This document shows positions 1 to 7,253 of a stretch of 43,242 nucleotides of DNA, in pieces. Position 1 is the first letter of the stretch, and each line of letters begins with the position of its first letter. Both the position numbers and the translations under genes were made by a program. The notes beneath the pieces were generated by a model that worked only from the letters and a program-made list of their open reading frames with translations, was not told the DNA's origin and did not search any database. This stretch comes from Thermoprotei archaeon (GTDB lineage: Archaea > Thermoproteota > Thermoprotei > Thermofilales > B15-G2): contig QMSB01000005.1 of NCBI GenBank assembly GCA_003650815.1, positions 1 to 43,242 on the forward strand, written 5' to 3'.

Positions 1-645
1 GACGCCCTGATCGAGTATTTTCTTAGAGGCGTCTATATAGCTGAGAGTTTCGCCAGTAGCCATCTCGACTAGCGCCTCTAGTTCTCTAGCATTTAAAACT
101 AGTATGTCTACGTATTTCAGTTGATCTAGTGGAAGTTTCTTGACTGGAGCTACATTAAGTATAGTCAGAGCTCCCTTTTCTTTTCCTCTTTTCATTGCTT
201 CTAAAGCTGTTTCTATAGGTATTTCGAGTTGCGCTAGTACTACCGAGGCTTTAGAGAAGGCGGGCTCGGCTTTATTCAAGTCTTTAATACATATTCTGTT
301 GTCGACGCCTGGAGCTACTGCGATAACGTTTTCACCTTCCTTGTCTACGATAATGAAGGCGACTCCGCTTTTTTCCTCGGAGTCGACTACTATGTAATCT
401 GTTTTCACGTTATTTCTTTTAGCGTTCTCTAGGAGCTCTTTTCCTACGAAGTCTTCACCTACTCTGCTGACCATATAGACTTCTGCTCCTAGTCTAGCTA
501 GAGCGACAGCTTGATTAGCTCCCTTTCCTCCTGGGAATGTCTCAAACTTATGTCCTAGGACAGTTTCACCAGGCTTAGGAAGAGTGTCAACATATATGAC
601 GAAGTCCATATGCATTGTACCTACTACTACCGCGGTAGGTCTCAT
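1..645 (-). CDS. rbsK: Ribokinase (PfkB family), C-terminal part missing at window edge
   Basis: This PfkB-family sugar kinase is read on the minus strand from an ATG at 645 to the window edge; 215 codons are visible with no stop. The family phosphorylates ribose, or a related sugar or nucleoside, with ATP in the cytoplasm. Seen: an N-terminal MRPTAVVVGTMHMDF strand, the diagnostic substrate-binding motif GGKGANQA at residues 39-46, RVGEDFVGKELLENAK, a GVAFI strand, and LNVAP followed by LVLNARELEAL. The C-terminal ATP-binding GAGD region lies outside the window. A TATA-like run near 670-683 sits about 28 bases before the ATG, which suggests a leaderless transcript. The gene is divergent from the amidotransferase at 728. 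Ribokinase is the best call; other PfkB sugar kinases are possible because specificity cannot be read here. Confidence 0.9.
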   Translation of the reverse strand, partial: MRPTAVVVGTMHMDFVIYVDTLPKPGETVLGHKFETFPGGKGANQAVALARLGAEVYMVSRVGEDFVGKELLENAKRNNVKTDYIVVDSEEKSGVAFIIVDKEGENVIAVAPGVDNRICIKDLNKAEPAFSKASVVLAQLEIPIETALEAMKRGKEKGALTILNVAPVKKLPLDQLKYVDILVLNARELEALVEMATGETLSYIDASKKILDQGV

Positions 646-665
646 GAAAGATTAGTGAATCCAGT

Positions 666-685
666 GCTAATAAACTTTAAGAGAA
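666..685. promoter_or_regulatory. Shared TATA-rich promoter region between divergent genes
   Basis: The stretch around ctaataaactttaagaga lies between the ribokinase (start 645, minus) and the amidotransferase (start 728, plus). Read on the minus strand it gives cttaaagtttatta about 25-30 bases before the ribokinase ATG, the usual archaeal TATA distance for a leaderless gene. For the plus-strand gene it would give a short leader of about 18-20 bases. This is inferred from spacing only. Confidence 0.35.
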
Positions 686-727
686 TACAGCAGGTAGTCA
701 TATAGGTTTCCTCGACCACTATTCTTC

Positions 728-1582
728 GTGAACTGTAGATTAGTAGGGCTCTACACTAAAACAAGACAATTTGTAGAAGATATACTTGAATCACTTGTCA
801 CTGCGTCGAAGTACGACTATATAGCAGATAGAGTCTTCAAAGGAAGAATAAAGTCTCATGACGACGGCTGGGGCTGTGCTCTAGCCTTAATGAAAAATAG
901 TGCTTGGAGAATAGTCTTCTATAAGACAGTAAAGCCCATATGGAAAGACGGCATATCTTTCTTAAAGAAGAGTCTAGAGAACTTCCACCAAGTCATCGGA
1001 GTAATACACACGCGTAAAGCATCAAGTAACACTCCGATAGATACCTTTTCATCGCATCCATTTCATGTAGTAGTTGCTGACGGTAGTTCACTTTACTTAG
1101 TTCAGAACGGCGGATTAAACAAAAAGGGCGCATGGGAGGTTATATGCGAGGAATGTGACTTCGAGCCCGATGATGTTTCTGATACTTTCATGTACTCCTT
1201 AATGCTAGCAAAATACTATAAGCTAGGAAGCGGAGCTCCTCCCGAAAGACTGGCAAAAACTTTGCGAAAACTTCACTTCTTTTTAGAGGCAGAAGACCTG
1301 GCAGGAAGATGTGTTAATACTTTTCTCCTACAGTATGCTCCTCGAGATAAAGTAGCCTTAGGGATAGTAGTCTACTACACTCAAGAGAAGTACAGGGAAT
1401 ACTATGAAGTATATGAAATCACTACTGAGGACGGCGAAATAGCATATGTTTCTAGCACAGTTGCAGAAGAGCTAGAGAAGAAAGGCTATAGTGTAAAGCT
1501 TGTCGAAAACAGGAAAATAATAGTACATTTTCTAGAAGATGGAGTTTTAAGAAAAATAAGCTACGACCTGAAGTCGATATAA
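728..1582 (+). CDS. Class II glutamine amidotransferase-like (Ntn-hydrolase) protein
   Basis: The N-terminal half resembles class II glutamine amidotransferases (Ntn hydrolases that use an N-terminal Cys to release ammonia from glutamine). Seen: Cys3 in MNCRLVG, SHDDGWG at residues 43-49 (compare H/DGWG in YafJ-type proteins), HTRKAS at 94-99 (the Arg that binds glutamine carboxylate in the family), HPFHVV at 110-115, and a Gly-rich NGG near 127. The C-terminal 100 residues have no obvious motif. The GTG start puts an Asn between Met and Cys; in most relatives Cys directly follows Met and becomes the N-terminal nucleophile. No better start codon is visible. The substrate is unknown and no synthetase partner lies adjacent, so it may be a stand-alone glutaminase or peptidase of this fold. 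Confidence 0.65.
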   Translation: MNCRLVGLYTKTRQFVEDILESLVTASKYDYIADRVFKGRIKSHDDGWGCALALMKNSAWRIVFYKTVKPIWKDGISFLKKSLENFHQVIGVIHTRKASSNTPIDTFSSHPFHVVVADGSSLYLVQNGGLNKKGAWEVICEECDFEPDDVSDTFMYSLMLAKYYKLGSGAPPERLAKTLRKLHFFLEAEDLAGRCVNTFLLQYAPRDKVALGIVVYYTQEKYREYYEVYEITTEDGEIAYVSSTVAEELEKKGYSVKLVENRKIIVHFLEDGVLRKISYDLKSI

Positions 1583-1655
1583 CTCTCAGTAATATTACTT
1601 TAGGTAATTTTTAATCGTCAATCATTACTTCTATGCAATTTCTGGAAGAATTAAT

Positions 1656-1665
1656 CATAAATATT
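1656..1665 (+). promoter_or_regulatory. TATA-like box of the aminotransferase gene
   Basis: The sequence cataaatatt is centred about 25 bases before the GTG start at 1685, the spacing of an archaeal TATA box in front of a leaderless gene. No Shine-Dalgarno sequence precedes the GTG. Confidence 0.4.
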
Positions 1666-1684
1666 TGGGATTAGTAAAGAGTAT

Positions 1685-2902
1685 GTGGAGAGCAGAAATA
1701 TAAACTTATCTAAATTTCTCGCTCGAAGAACTCAATTTATGAGAGCATCTGAAATAAGGGAACTCTTAAAGTGGGCTACCGAGCCGGGAGTCATCAGCTT
1801 TGGTGGAGGTATGCCGGATCCCCGATATTTTCCTTACAATGATATAAGGGAGATAACAGACTATATCATTAGAGAAAAGGGAGATAAGGCTTTTCAGTAC
1901 ACGAAAACAGAGGGCGTAGATGAGCTGAAAGAAGAAATACTGAAGTTTATGACTAAAAGAGGGACTAAAGTCGATAATATTAACCAAATACTAGTAACTA
2001 GCGGCAGTCAGCAGGCTCTGGAGATACTAGGGAGAATATTCATGGATCCAGGGGACTTAGTTGTAGTAGAGCTACCTACTTATCTGGCTGCAATACAGGC
2101 GTTCAGAGTATACGAGCCAATTTTCATAGGCATACCTATGGACGACAATGGCATGAGAACAGATATTCTTGAAGAAAAATTGAAGAAAATCTACTCTGAA
2201 GGGAAATCAGTTAAACTAGTTTACACTGTTCCTACATGCCAGAATCCAGCGGGAATAACGATGAGTAATGATAGGCGAAAACACTTGTTAGAACTGGCAA
2301 GCAAGTACGATTTCTTGATAATTGAAGACGATCCCTACAGCTACTTCCTTTTCAAGAAAATAGACTTCCGGAGTATAAAGTCCATGGACACGGAGGGCAG
2401 AGTCATATATTTAAGTACGTTCAGTAAGATACTAATACCTGGTCTAAGACTAGGATGGAGTGTAGCTAGCGAAGAAATAATTACAAAAATGGCTTTAGCT
2501 AAACAAGCCATAGACTTGTGTTCACCAGCTTTCTGTCAATATATTGCTGCTGAAGCACTCAAGAGGGGAGTCGTAGACAAACAGATACCTATAATCAAAA
2601 AGGTATACAAGAATAAGAGAGACCTTATGCTAGAAGCTTTAGAAAAATATTTCCCAGAAGGCTGTAGATGGACAAGACCTGTAGGAGGAATGTTCATTTT
2701 CGCCTACTTACCTGAGAAAATAGATACATCACTGATGTTAGAGAAGGCTAAGCAGAAAAAGGTAGCATATGTTCCGGGAAGATCATTCTTCGTTGACGGA
2801 AGCGGCTGGAATACAATGCGCTTAAACTTTACTTTTGTAAATGAAGAGGAAATAGAAGAAGGTATACGGAGATTAGCAGAATTAATTAAAGAAGAACTAT
2901 AA
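1685..2902 (+). CDS. PLP-dependent aminotransferase, class I/II (LysN/2-aminoadipate type)
   Basis: This fold-type I PLP aminotransferase is 405 residues, a normal length for the group. Seen: the N-terminal SFGGGMPDPRYFP substrate-recognition segment typical of 2-aminoadipate/aromatic aminotransferases (LysN, ARO8, MocR-like), the cofactor-phosphate loop TSGSQQALEIL (105-115), N187 in CQNPAG, the EDDPYSYF motif (214-221) with the PLP-ring Asp, K248 in STFSKIL as the Schiff-base lysine, and the following R255 in GLRLGW. Such enzymes exchange amino groups between glutamate/2-oxoglutarate and large amino acids or 2-aminoadipate. The GTG at 1685 is chosen because the ATG two bases upstream is in another frame that stops at once. 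It is a single gene; the exact substrate cannot be read from sequence. Confidence 0.88.
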   Translation: MESRNINLSKFLARRTQFMRASEIRELLKWATEPGVISFGGGMPDPRYFPYNDIREITDYIIREKGDKAFQYTKTEGVDELKEEILKFMTKRGTKVDNINQILVTSGSQQALEILGRIFMDPGDLVVVELPTYLAAIQAFRVYEPIFIGIPMDDNGMRTDILEEKLKKIYSEGKSVKLVYTVPTCQNPAGITMSNDRRKHLLELASKYDFLIIEDDPYSYFLFKKIDFRSIKSMDTEGRVIYLSTFSKILIPGLRLGWSVASEEIITKMALAKQAIDLCSPAFCQYIAAEALKRGVVDKQIPIIKKVYKNKRDLMLEALEKYFPEGCRWTRPVGGMFIFAYLPEKIDTSLMLEKAKQKKVAYVPGRSFFVDGSGWNTMRLNFTFVNEEEIEEGIRRLAELIKEEL

Positions 2903-3002
2903 ATACTACCTATTAGTATATTTTACACGGTTTTATTTATTAATATAGCCTATTATTAGATTTACGGGATTTTCCATAATAAGAGGGCGGTCGAAAGTAG
3001 TA

Positions 3003-3062
3003 GTACTTCAGGACACCGGGCTTTCATCATATTCATCAGCGTGGGTTCATAACATCACTAGT
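3003..3062 (-). ncRNA. C/D box sRNA (2'-O-methylation guide)
   Basis: On the minus strand the order is box C GTGATGT (3058-3052, one mismatch to RUGAUGA), a 12-base guide (3051-3040), box D' CTGA (3039-3036), a 5-base spacer (3035-3031), box C' ATGATGA (3030-3024, perfect), a second 12-base guide (3023-3012) and box D CTGA (3011-3008). Both guides are exactly 12 bases and the D'-C' spacer is 5, the spacing required for archaeal L7Ae/Nop5/fibrillarin complexes. Short complementary ends (ACT at 3062-3060, AGT at 3007-3005) flank the boxes. By the N+5 rule the D guide would methylate the C in the fifth position of a GACACCGGGCTT target and the D' guide the fifth base (G) of CGTGGGTTCATA. The latter resembles a tRNA T-arm, but I could not assign targets. 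Confidence 0.8.
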
Positions 3063-3154
3063 TTTCTTGATTAAGTACCGTTAATACGAGATATAAAAAT
3101 ATCTGCAGAAGATGGTTATCACAAATGGGTTTACTGCCTGAAAGCAGGGTCATC

Positions 3155-3208
3155 GGGGCTAAAAGCACGAGGCCTAGTCTTAGGGACTAGGCCTAGTACA
3201 CTTGCCCC
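3155..3208. repeat. Strong two-part hairpin, possible ncRNA or bidirectional terminator
   Basis: A perfect 10-bp inverted repeat AGGCCTAGTC / GACTAGGCCT (3170-3179 / 3185-3194) encloses a 5-base loop. An outer GGGGC / GCCCC pair (3155-3159 / 3204-3208) closes it. The outer GCCCC can instead pair with GCGGGGG at 3225-3232, so two structures exclude each other. It sits between convergent genes, which fits a terminator, but there is no T-tract directly behind either arm. Confidence 0.5.
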
Positions 3209-3300
3209 TCGCCATATATTATATTGCGGGGGAGAGATTTAAATTTTATTTATGAAAAAGAGATTTAAATACTAAGTATAATGTCATTTTTTATTTATAT

Positions 3301-4113
3301 TTACCTCTTTTTTGAGTATATTACTGATCTTAAAACATTATTTAAGATGTTCTCTAGCCTAGCTAATTGAGCTGAGAGAGGGCATGATATTTCGAACTTT
3401 ATTGGAGTAATAACGATATTTTTCTGAACTAGTAGCTCATAGGTATCTGAGTTTTTCTCAAGTGGTGCTGGGACGCCGTATATCCAGTAGTATTTTTTCC
3501 CTCTCGGATCTACTCTTTCTTCAATATTCTCTATGAAGCGTAGTCTAGCAGGCTTTGCTGTAACTACACGAGTCTTCTCAGTTATCTCTGAAGGGAAATT
3601 AACGTTAAGAAAGTCTGCATCAATTAGGCCTTCTTTAAGCACTTTCTCTACAAGAGTTCTCGATATCTTTTTAATAGTTTCTGCTAGGAGAATATTGTGC
3701 TCTAGTTCGTCGCCGCTCTCAATAGCTACAGAGAAGGCTATAGAGGGTATTCCTAGGAGCCATGCTTGGACAGCAGCGGCTACTGTTCCTGATGAAAGGA
3801 TTACTTGAATACTAGTATTGTCTCCTATGTTTACTCCTGAGACAACTAAATCTATCTCAGAGACTATTTTTCTGTGAGCGAAATGTATGATGTCGCTAGG
3901 AGTACCGTTGAGCAGGTACATAGGCATGCCGTGGTAGTTTATTCTATAGGCTCGAAGAGGCTTATGTAGGGTGAGCCCCATTCCAGTAGAGCTTTTAGGT
4001 GTTTCAGGAACAACTACTATCGTTTCACCTAGATCTGAGACAGCTTCAAATAATAGCCTAAGACCAGGACTGTATACACCATCATCATTTGTTACTAATA
4101 TAACAGGCTTCAT
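3301..4113 (-). CDS. surE: 5'/3'-nucleotidase SurE
   Basis: SurE removes phosphate from 5' and 3' nucleoside monophosphates (and short polyphosphate in some species) in the cytoplasm with a divalent metal. Seen: the N-terminal VTNDDGVYSPGL motif with the metal-binding Asp10-Asp11, the nucleotide-loop GTPSDIIHFA, SGVNIGDN (metal-binding Asn), the conserved SGTVAAAVQAW stretch and LNVNFP near residue 170. The length of 270 residues is usual for archaeal SurE. The start is the ATG at 4113, 54 bases before the end of the next minus-strand gene, so the two could be co-transcribed. The call is secure; physiological substrate preference is not shown by the sequence. Confidence 0.95.
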   Translation of the reverse strand: MKPVILVTNDDGVYSPGLRLLFEAVSDLGETIVVVPETPKSSTGMGLTLHKPLRAYRINYHGMPMYLLNGTPSDIIHFAHRKIVSEIDLVVSGVNIGDNTSIQVILSSGTVAAAVQAWLLGIPSIAFSVAIESGDELEHNILLAETIKKISRTLVEKVLKEGLIDADFLNVNFPSEITEKTRVVTAKPARLRFIENIEERVDPRGKKYYWIYGVPAPLEKNSDTYELLVQKNIVITPIKFEISCPLSAQLARLENILNNVLRSVIYSKKR

Positions 4114-4167
4114 ATTAAACGCTATAGTGTTTTTTCTCCCTTAAATATCTTCCGAGATTAGTTCCCT

Positions 4168-4530
4168 CTAGCAGCCACGAGAATACTGGTCGCAATATAT
4201 TATTTGTCTAAGCTGATTCAGTAAATCACTTTCACTAGTGTATTGAAGTATTTTGAATTTTTTAGCTGATATTTCGTATTCCTTAGCCTTTTTCTTATCT
4301 ATAATTAAGCATATTTCGGCTCTATGTTCTAAGTCAAGTGCTCTAATAAGTTCCCTTACTAATTCTTCAAGTAAATCCTTTTTAGCGAAATCAAAGCATA
4401 TTATTCGTTTGTCTTTCTGAGCAACTATATCAAAGAAGTGAGTGTTTCCACTGGCTCCCTTAATACACCCCCTTAATGTTACCTTGTAGTTAGCTTTCTT
4501 TAACTCTTCTTCTATCAATTTTACGCACAC
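4168..4530 (-). CDS. Small conserved-type protein, possibly nuclease-fold
   Basis: This 120-residue protein is not recognised with certainty. Seen: a helix-rich start (CVKLIEEELKKANYKVTLRG), then NTHFFDIVAQ and RIICFDFAKKD, a pattern of two beta strands carrying D34 and D47 with K50 close by. This recalls the core of PD-(D/E)XK nuclease-fold proteins, in which an acidic residue and a following [DE]-x-K lie on adjacent strands, but the second motif here is D-F-A-K rather than E-x-K, so it may be inactive or a different fold. The GTG start at 4530 follows a purine-rich GGGGGAG, a likely Shine-Dalgarno sequence. It lies 54 bases upstream of surE on the same strand. The assignment to a nuclease fold is inference. 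Confidence 0.6.
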   Translation of the reverse strand: MCVKLIEEELKKANYKVTLRGCIKGASGNTHFFDIVAQKDKRIICFDFAKKDLLEELVRELIRALDLEHRAEICLIIDKKKAKEYEISAKKFKILQYTSESDLLNQLRQIIYCDQYSRGC

Positions 4531-4703
4531 GTTAGCTCCCCCTGTAAATTACGTATAGCTATTTACTGTTTAAATATATATAATTTTAGCTCGATACGTA
4601 TATAAAATTAACACAAGTATTTGAGTATTATAAAGCATTATACTATATAATCATAAAAGATAAAGTGTTATTGTATTAAAAAGACTATTTAAATAAATTT
4701 GCA

Positions 4704-5321
4704 TCAGAGTCTCCTCCTCAAGTAAGGCACGTAGAGAGCTAGTGCTGGATTATGTCCCGTTACTCTGTCTTTAGCTATAAGGCAAACTACTGGGGCTTTA
4801 GATATCTTAGTGAAGACCGCGTCATGACCTACACAAAGCCCTACGGTGATGTTTAAGTTTGTGTTAAGTTTGTTTAAAATTAATGCTTGAAGGACTGGAT
4901 TACACATTGCCTCAAATCCTTTCCTCAACTTATCTTCTTCTCCTAAACCCAATCTACTTTTATCAATTGCACCACATTTACAGCAGACTGAGAATACTTG
5001 AAACCCCTTCCTTCTCAAATAGTCTGCTACTGCTAGAGCCTCATTCGATAGTCCTATGCAAAATGCAAGACCTATTTTCTCAGCGTCTATCAGCTTAGCG
5101 AACTCAGCTACTTCTCTTAGTCTAGGCCATTCACAATAACCTCTCTTTTCTACAAGCGAAGCTGCTACAAGAAGTTTCTTTACTTCAGGTTTTAAGGCTA
5201 TTTCAAGAGATTTCTCCACTAGGTCTCTAAAAACCATCGTAGGGCACTCTTCTGAGAGCTTGTCTATTAATCCTGAACTACATGACTTTGACGTACACTT
5301 ATCGCATAGAGCTCTTTTCAT
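4704..5321 (-). CDS. DUF1847 domain protein (Cys-rich, probable metal binding)
   Basis: The protein matches the DUF1847 pattern: a Cys-rich N-terminus (C6, C9, C14 in CDKCTSKSCSSG), a central EKIGLAFCIGLSNEALAVA segment, VFSVCCKCGAID, MCNPVLQALILN, and a C-terminal VGLCVGHDAVFTKISKAP followed by TGHNPALALY. These conserved Cys residues probably bind zinc or an iron-sulfur centre. The biochemical role of the family is not known to me. The ATG at 5321 is preceded on the minus strand by a TATA-like ttatttatag about 25 bases upstream, which fits a leaderless gene. It is divergent from the first small GTPase (start 5436), with about 110 bases between them, so shared regulation is possible. Confidence 0.85.
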   Translation of the reverse strand: MKRALCDKCTSKSCSSGLIDKLSEECPTMVFRDLVEKSLEIALKPEVKKLLVAASLVEKRGYCEWPRLREVAEFAKLIDAEKIGLAFCIGLSNEALAVADYLRRKGFQVFSVCCKCGAIDKSRLGLGEEDKLRKGFEAMCNPVLQALILNKLNTNLNITVGLCVGHDAVFTKISKAPVVCLIAKDRVTGHNPALALYVPYLRRRL

Positions 5322-5391
5322 ATTTACGCTTATTTGGTAGGCTATAAATAACTAGAGCTGATTTGAAGAAAAGTTGTCTATTTAGTGAGAA

Positions 5392-5400
5392 CTTAAATTA
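5392..5400 (+). promoter_or_regulatory. TATA-like box of the first small GTPase gene
   Basis: The sequence cttaaatta (within gaacttaaattaatat) lies 36-44 bases before the ATG at 5436. This would place transcription start near 5420-5425, leaving just enough leader to include the GGGTGAG ribosome-binding sequence at 5424-5430. Confidence 0.35.
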
Positions 5401-5435
5401 ATATTAAGCTTTCAAGTAAATTCTGGGTGAGTAGA

Positions 5436-6128
5436 ATGTCTCTCAGAGACATTATTCGCGCTAAACTTGGCTGGAATTTAGGCGATATGGATCTGCACGC
5501 AGTTTATGATACTTTTCTTAAAATAGTATCAAGATATGGGTACTCTACTGCAAGAGAAATTTTTGAGGAAGCGAGACTACCTGTTCCTAAAAAATATGCT
5601 ACTGCTAAGGTAATTTTAGTAGGAGACTCGGGGGTAGGTAAAACTAGCCTGTGTATAAGATTTACTCTAGGAACATTTGCTGAGAAAATAAAATCTACAG
5701 TGGGAGTAGCATTTGGCGCAAGAGCTCTGCTCGTAAAAGATGATCTTTTAATCAAGCTAGTTATATGGGATACAGCAGGCCAGGAGCGCTTTTCTTCGCT
5801 TAGACCAGCCTATTATAAGGGGGCCCTAGGAGGTCTCCTAGTTTTTGATATAACAGATATAGAGTCTTTCTTAAATGTCGAAAAGTGGGCTAATGAAGCT
5901 AGATCAGTTGTAAAAGATATTCCATTGCTTTTAGTAGGAAATAAAATCGATCTTCCTACTAGAAAAATCTCGGAAAAGGATGCTTTAAAAGCTGTAGAAA
6001 ACCTTAAGTTTATAGGATATATTGAAACTAGTGCCAAAACAGGGAAAAATGTAGAAAAAGCGTTTATAAATCTAGCAAAATACATAGTCGATCACTGCAG
6101 TTCAAAGCTACATATCACATACTTCTAG
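5436..6128 (+). CDS. Rab/Ras-like small GTPase with N-terminal helical extension
   Basis: A Ras-superfamily GTPase, strikingly Rab-like. Counting from the upstream GTG (5427), motifs are G1 GDSGVGKTS (66-74), G2 Thr91 in STVGVAF, G3 WDTAGQERF with the catalytic Gln119, G4 NKID (172-175) and G5 ETSAK (200-204). The segment YYKGALGGLLVFDITDIESF is close to the Rab/Ras consensus. About 60 residues precede the G domain; they look helical (RDIIRAKLGW, AREIFEEARL) and are absent from the other two GTPases here. I prefer the ATG at 5436, since GGGTGAG at 5424-5430 sits just before it; the GTG at 5427 lies inside that ribosome-binding sequence. The C-terminus has one Cys (DHCSSK) but no CAAX or CC prenylation signal. 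No GAP or GEF gene was identified nearby. Confidence 0.9.
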   Translation: MSLRDIIRAKLGWNLGDMDLHAVYDTFLKIVSRYGYSTAREIFEEARLPVPKKYATAKVILVGDSGVGKTSLCIRFTLGTFAEKIKSTVGVAFGARALLVKDDLLIKLVIWDTAGQERFSSLRPAYYKGALGGLLVFDITDIESFLNVEKWANEARSVVKDIPLLLVGNKIDLPTRKISEKDALKAVENLKFIGYIETSAKTGKNVEKAFINLAKYIVDHCSSKLHITYF

Positions 6129-6213
6129 CAACTCTTCTTGAGAAAACGGTCTTTATTTGAAAATATTTATTTGTTGTTGCCAGATAGATATAGTGAATTA
6201 AGAGGAGACTACT

Positions 6214-6738
6214 ATGTTAACGGGGGAGGCTAAGCCTATCAAAATAGTGCTTTGCGGTGAGGGAGGTGTAGGTAAGACAAGTATAGCACATAGATTCACT
6301 AAGGGAGTCTTTTATGAAGTTATGAAGATTACTGTCGGTATAGAGCATTTTACTAAAGTACTTGAAGTTAATGGAAAACATGTAAACCTAGTGCTATGGG
6401 ATTTAGGTGGAGAGGAGCGTTTCAGGTTTCTAGCACCAGTATTTCTTAGAGGTGCAAGAGGAGGAGTATTTGTATTCGATGTCACTAGAGAAGACACTTT
6501 CCTGAAAATAGATGAGTGGTATTCTATTTATAGGAAGTATGTTGGAAACGCGCCAGCAGTACTAGTAGGTAATAAAATCGACTTAGAAGAGTTCCGAGTA
6601 ATATTCAGAGAACACGCTGAAGACTACGCTAAATCAAGGGGCTTCATAGGGTACTATGAAGTCTCAGCTAAAAACAACTTAAACATAGAAAAACCTTTCA
6701 TCGAGCTTGTTAAACATATTATTTCAGAGGAGACTTGA
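6214..6738 (+). CDS. Ras-like small GTPase with Glu at the Gln61 position
   Basis: The G domain is minimal (174 residues) and complete: G1 GEGGVGKTS (15-23), G2 Thr40 in KITVGIEHF, G3 WDLGGEERF, G4 GNKIDL, and G5 VSAKN. In G3 the residue equivalent to Ras Gln61 is Glu67 and Ras Ala59 is Gly, giving D-L-G-G-E, a mix of Ras-like order and the GG of Arf-type proteins. A ribosome-binding sequence, AGAGGAG, stands about 6 bases before the ATG, and a TATA-like aaatatttatt lies near 6160-6170. The gene is a close paralogue of the one at 11584: TVGIEHFTKV and RFLAPVFLRGA are nearly identical. Its stop abuts the end of the convergent DUF1893 gene with no gap. There is no lipidation motif at the C-terminus (IISEET), so it is probably cytosolic. 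Confidence 0.9.
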   Translation: MLTGEAKPIKIVLCGEGGVGKTSIAHRFTKGVFYEVMKITVGIEHFTKVLEVNGKHVNLVLWDLGGEERFRFLAPVFLRGARGGVFVFDVTREDTFLKIDEWYSIYRKYVGNAPAVLVGNKIDLEEFRVIFREHAEDYAKSRGFIGYYEVSAKNNLNIEKPFIELVKHIISEET

Positions 6739-7152
6739 TTACTCTTTAAGAATAATCTTCTTATACAAGTCGAAGATCCTTCTCCAAGCTTCTTTAATAT
6801 TATCTATACCTTTTACTTCTTTTTCAAAAGGACATCCCTCTATTTCATCTACAAGTTTATCGTACTTTACTATAATATTGTACTGGCGGAGCATTTTGTA
6901 GGCTTTTTTGCTCATTACTCTACCGTAAACTGCTCTAGCTCTATTTCTAATCAAGATTACTGCAGCAGCCTTACCTACTACCTTATCTGCTACACTAGAA
7001 TTATCTAGTATTGTCATAACATCGATGAGCTCCTTTACTCCCTTACCAAATCCAACGAACTTTACTTCTCCGTAACGTACCACAACGAGCGAGGCTTTTA
7101 GCTTATTAAAAAACTTTATTGCTAGCTCTAGGTCTTTGGGAATAAAAGCCAT
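6739..7152 (-). CDS. DUF1893 domain protein (cytidine-deaminase-like fold)
   Basis: The protein matches DUF1893: an N-terminal LVVVRYGEVKFVGFGKGVKEL strand pair, the hallmark VADKVVGKAAAVILI, then RAVYGRVMSKKAYKML, a DKLVDEI helix and the terminal CPFEKEVKG. The family is placed in the cytidine deaminase-like superfamily; the Cys near the end and the ADKVVGKAAA helix take the place of the zinc-site helices. Enzymatic activity is not established as far as I know. The ATG at 7152 is preceded by GGAAGGTGA, an excellent archaeal ribosome-binding sequence, so the start is secure. The end touches the convergent GTPase gene at 6738. A short gap separates it from the upstream helicase on the same strand. 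Confidence 0.85.
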   Translation of the reverse strand: MAFIPKDLELAIKFFNKLKASLVVVRYGEVKFVGFGKGVKELIDVMTILDNSSVADKVVGKAAAVILIRNRARAVYGRVMSKKAYKMLRQYNIIVKYDKLVDEIEGCPFEKEVKGIDNIKEAWRRIFDLYKKIILKE

Positions 7153-7253
7153 TTAGTTCACCTTCCTATCAGAAAGATTCAATGGCTAACGGTATATTAA
7201 CGTTATTTTCGGCTCTGAAACCTAATCACAAGTAAATATTCTAAGTGCTTAAC

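Larger units (their letters stand above)
2903..3300. other. Intergenic region between convergent genes: sRNA and hairpins, no protein gene
   Basis: This 398-base stretch lies between the ends of the aminotransferase and surE. It holds a minus-strand C/D box sRNA (about 3003-3062) and a strong hairpin region (3155-3230), described separately. I see no credible open reading frame. The parts around 2903-2960 and 3235-3300 are AT-rich and probably contain the U-rich terminators of the two flanking genes. Confidence 0.6.

Noticed and set aside
2955-3235. RNase P RNA or SRP RNA in the 2903-3300 gap
   Set aside because: Neither the GAGGAAAGTCC-type conserved segment of RNase P RNA nor the helix 8 GGAA/GCAG pattern of SRP RNA is present on either strand. 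The readable RNA element is a C/D sRNA and a hairpin.
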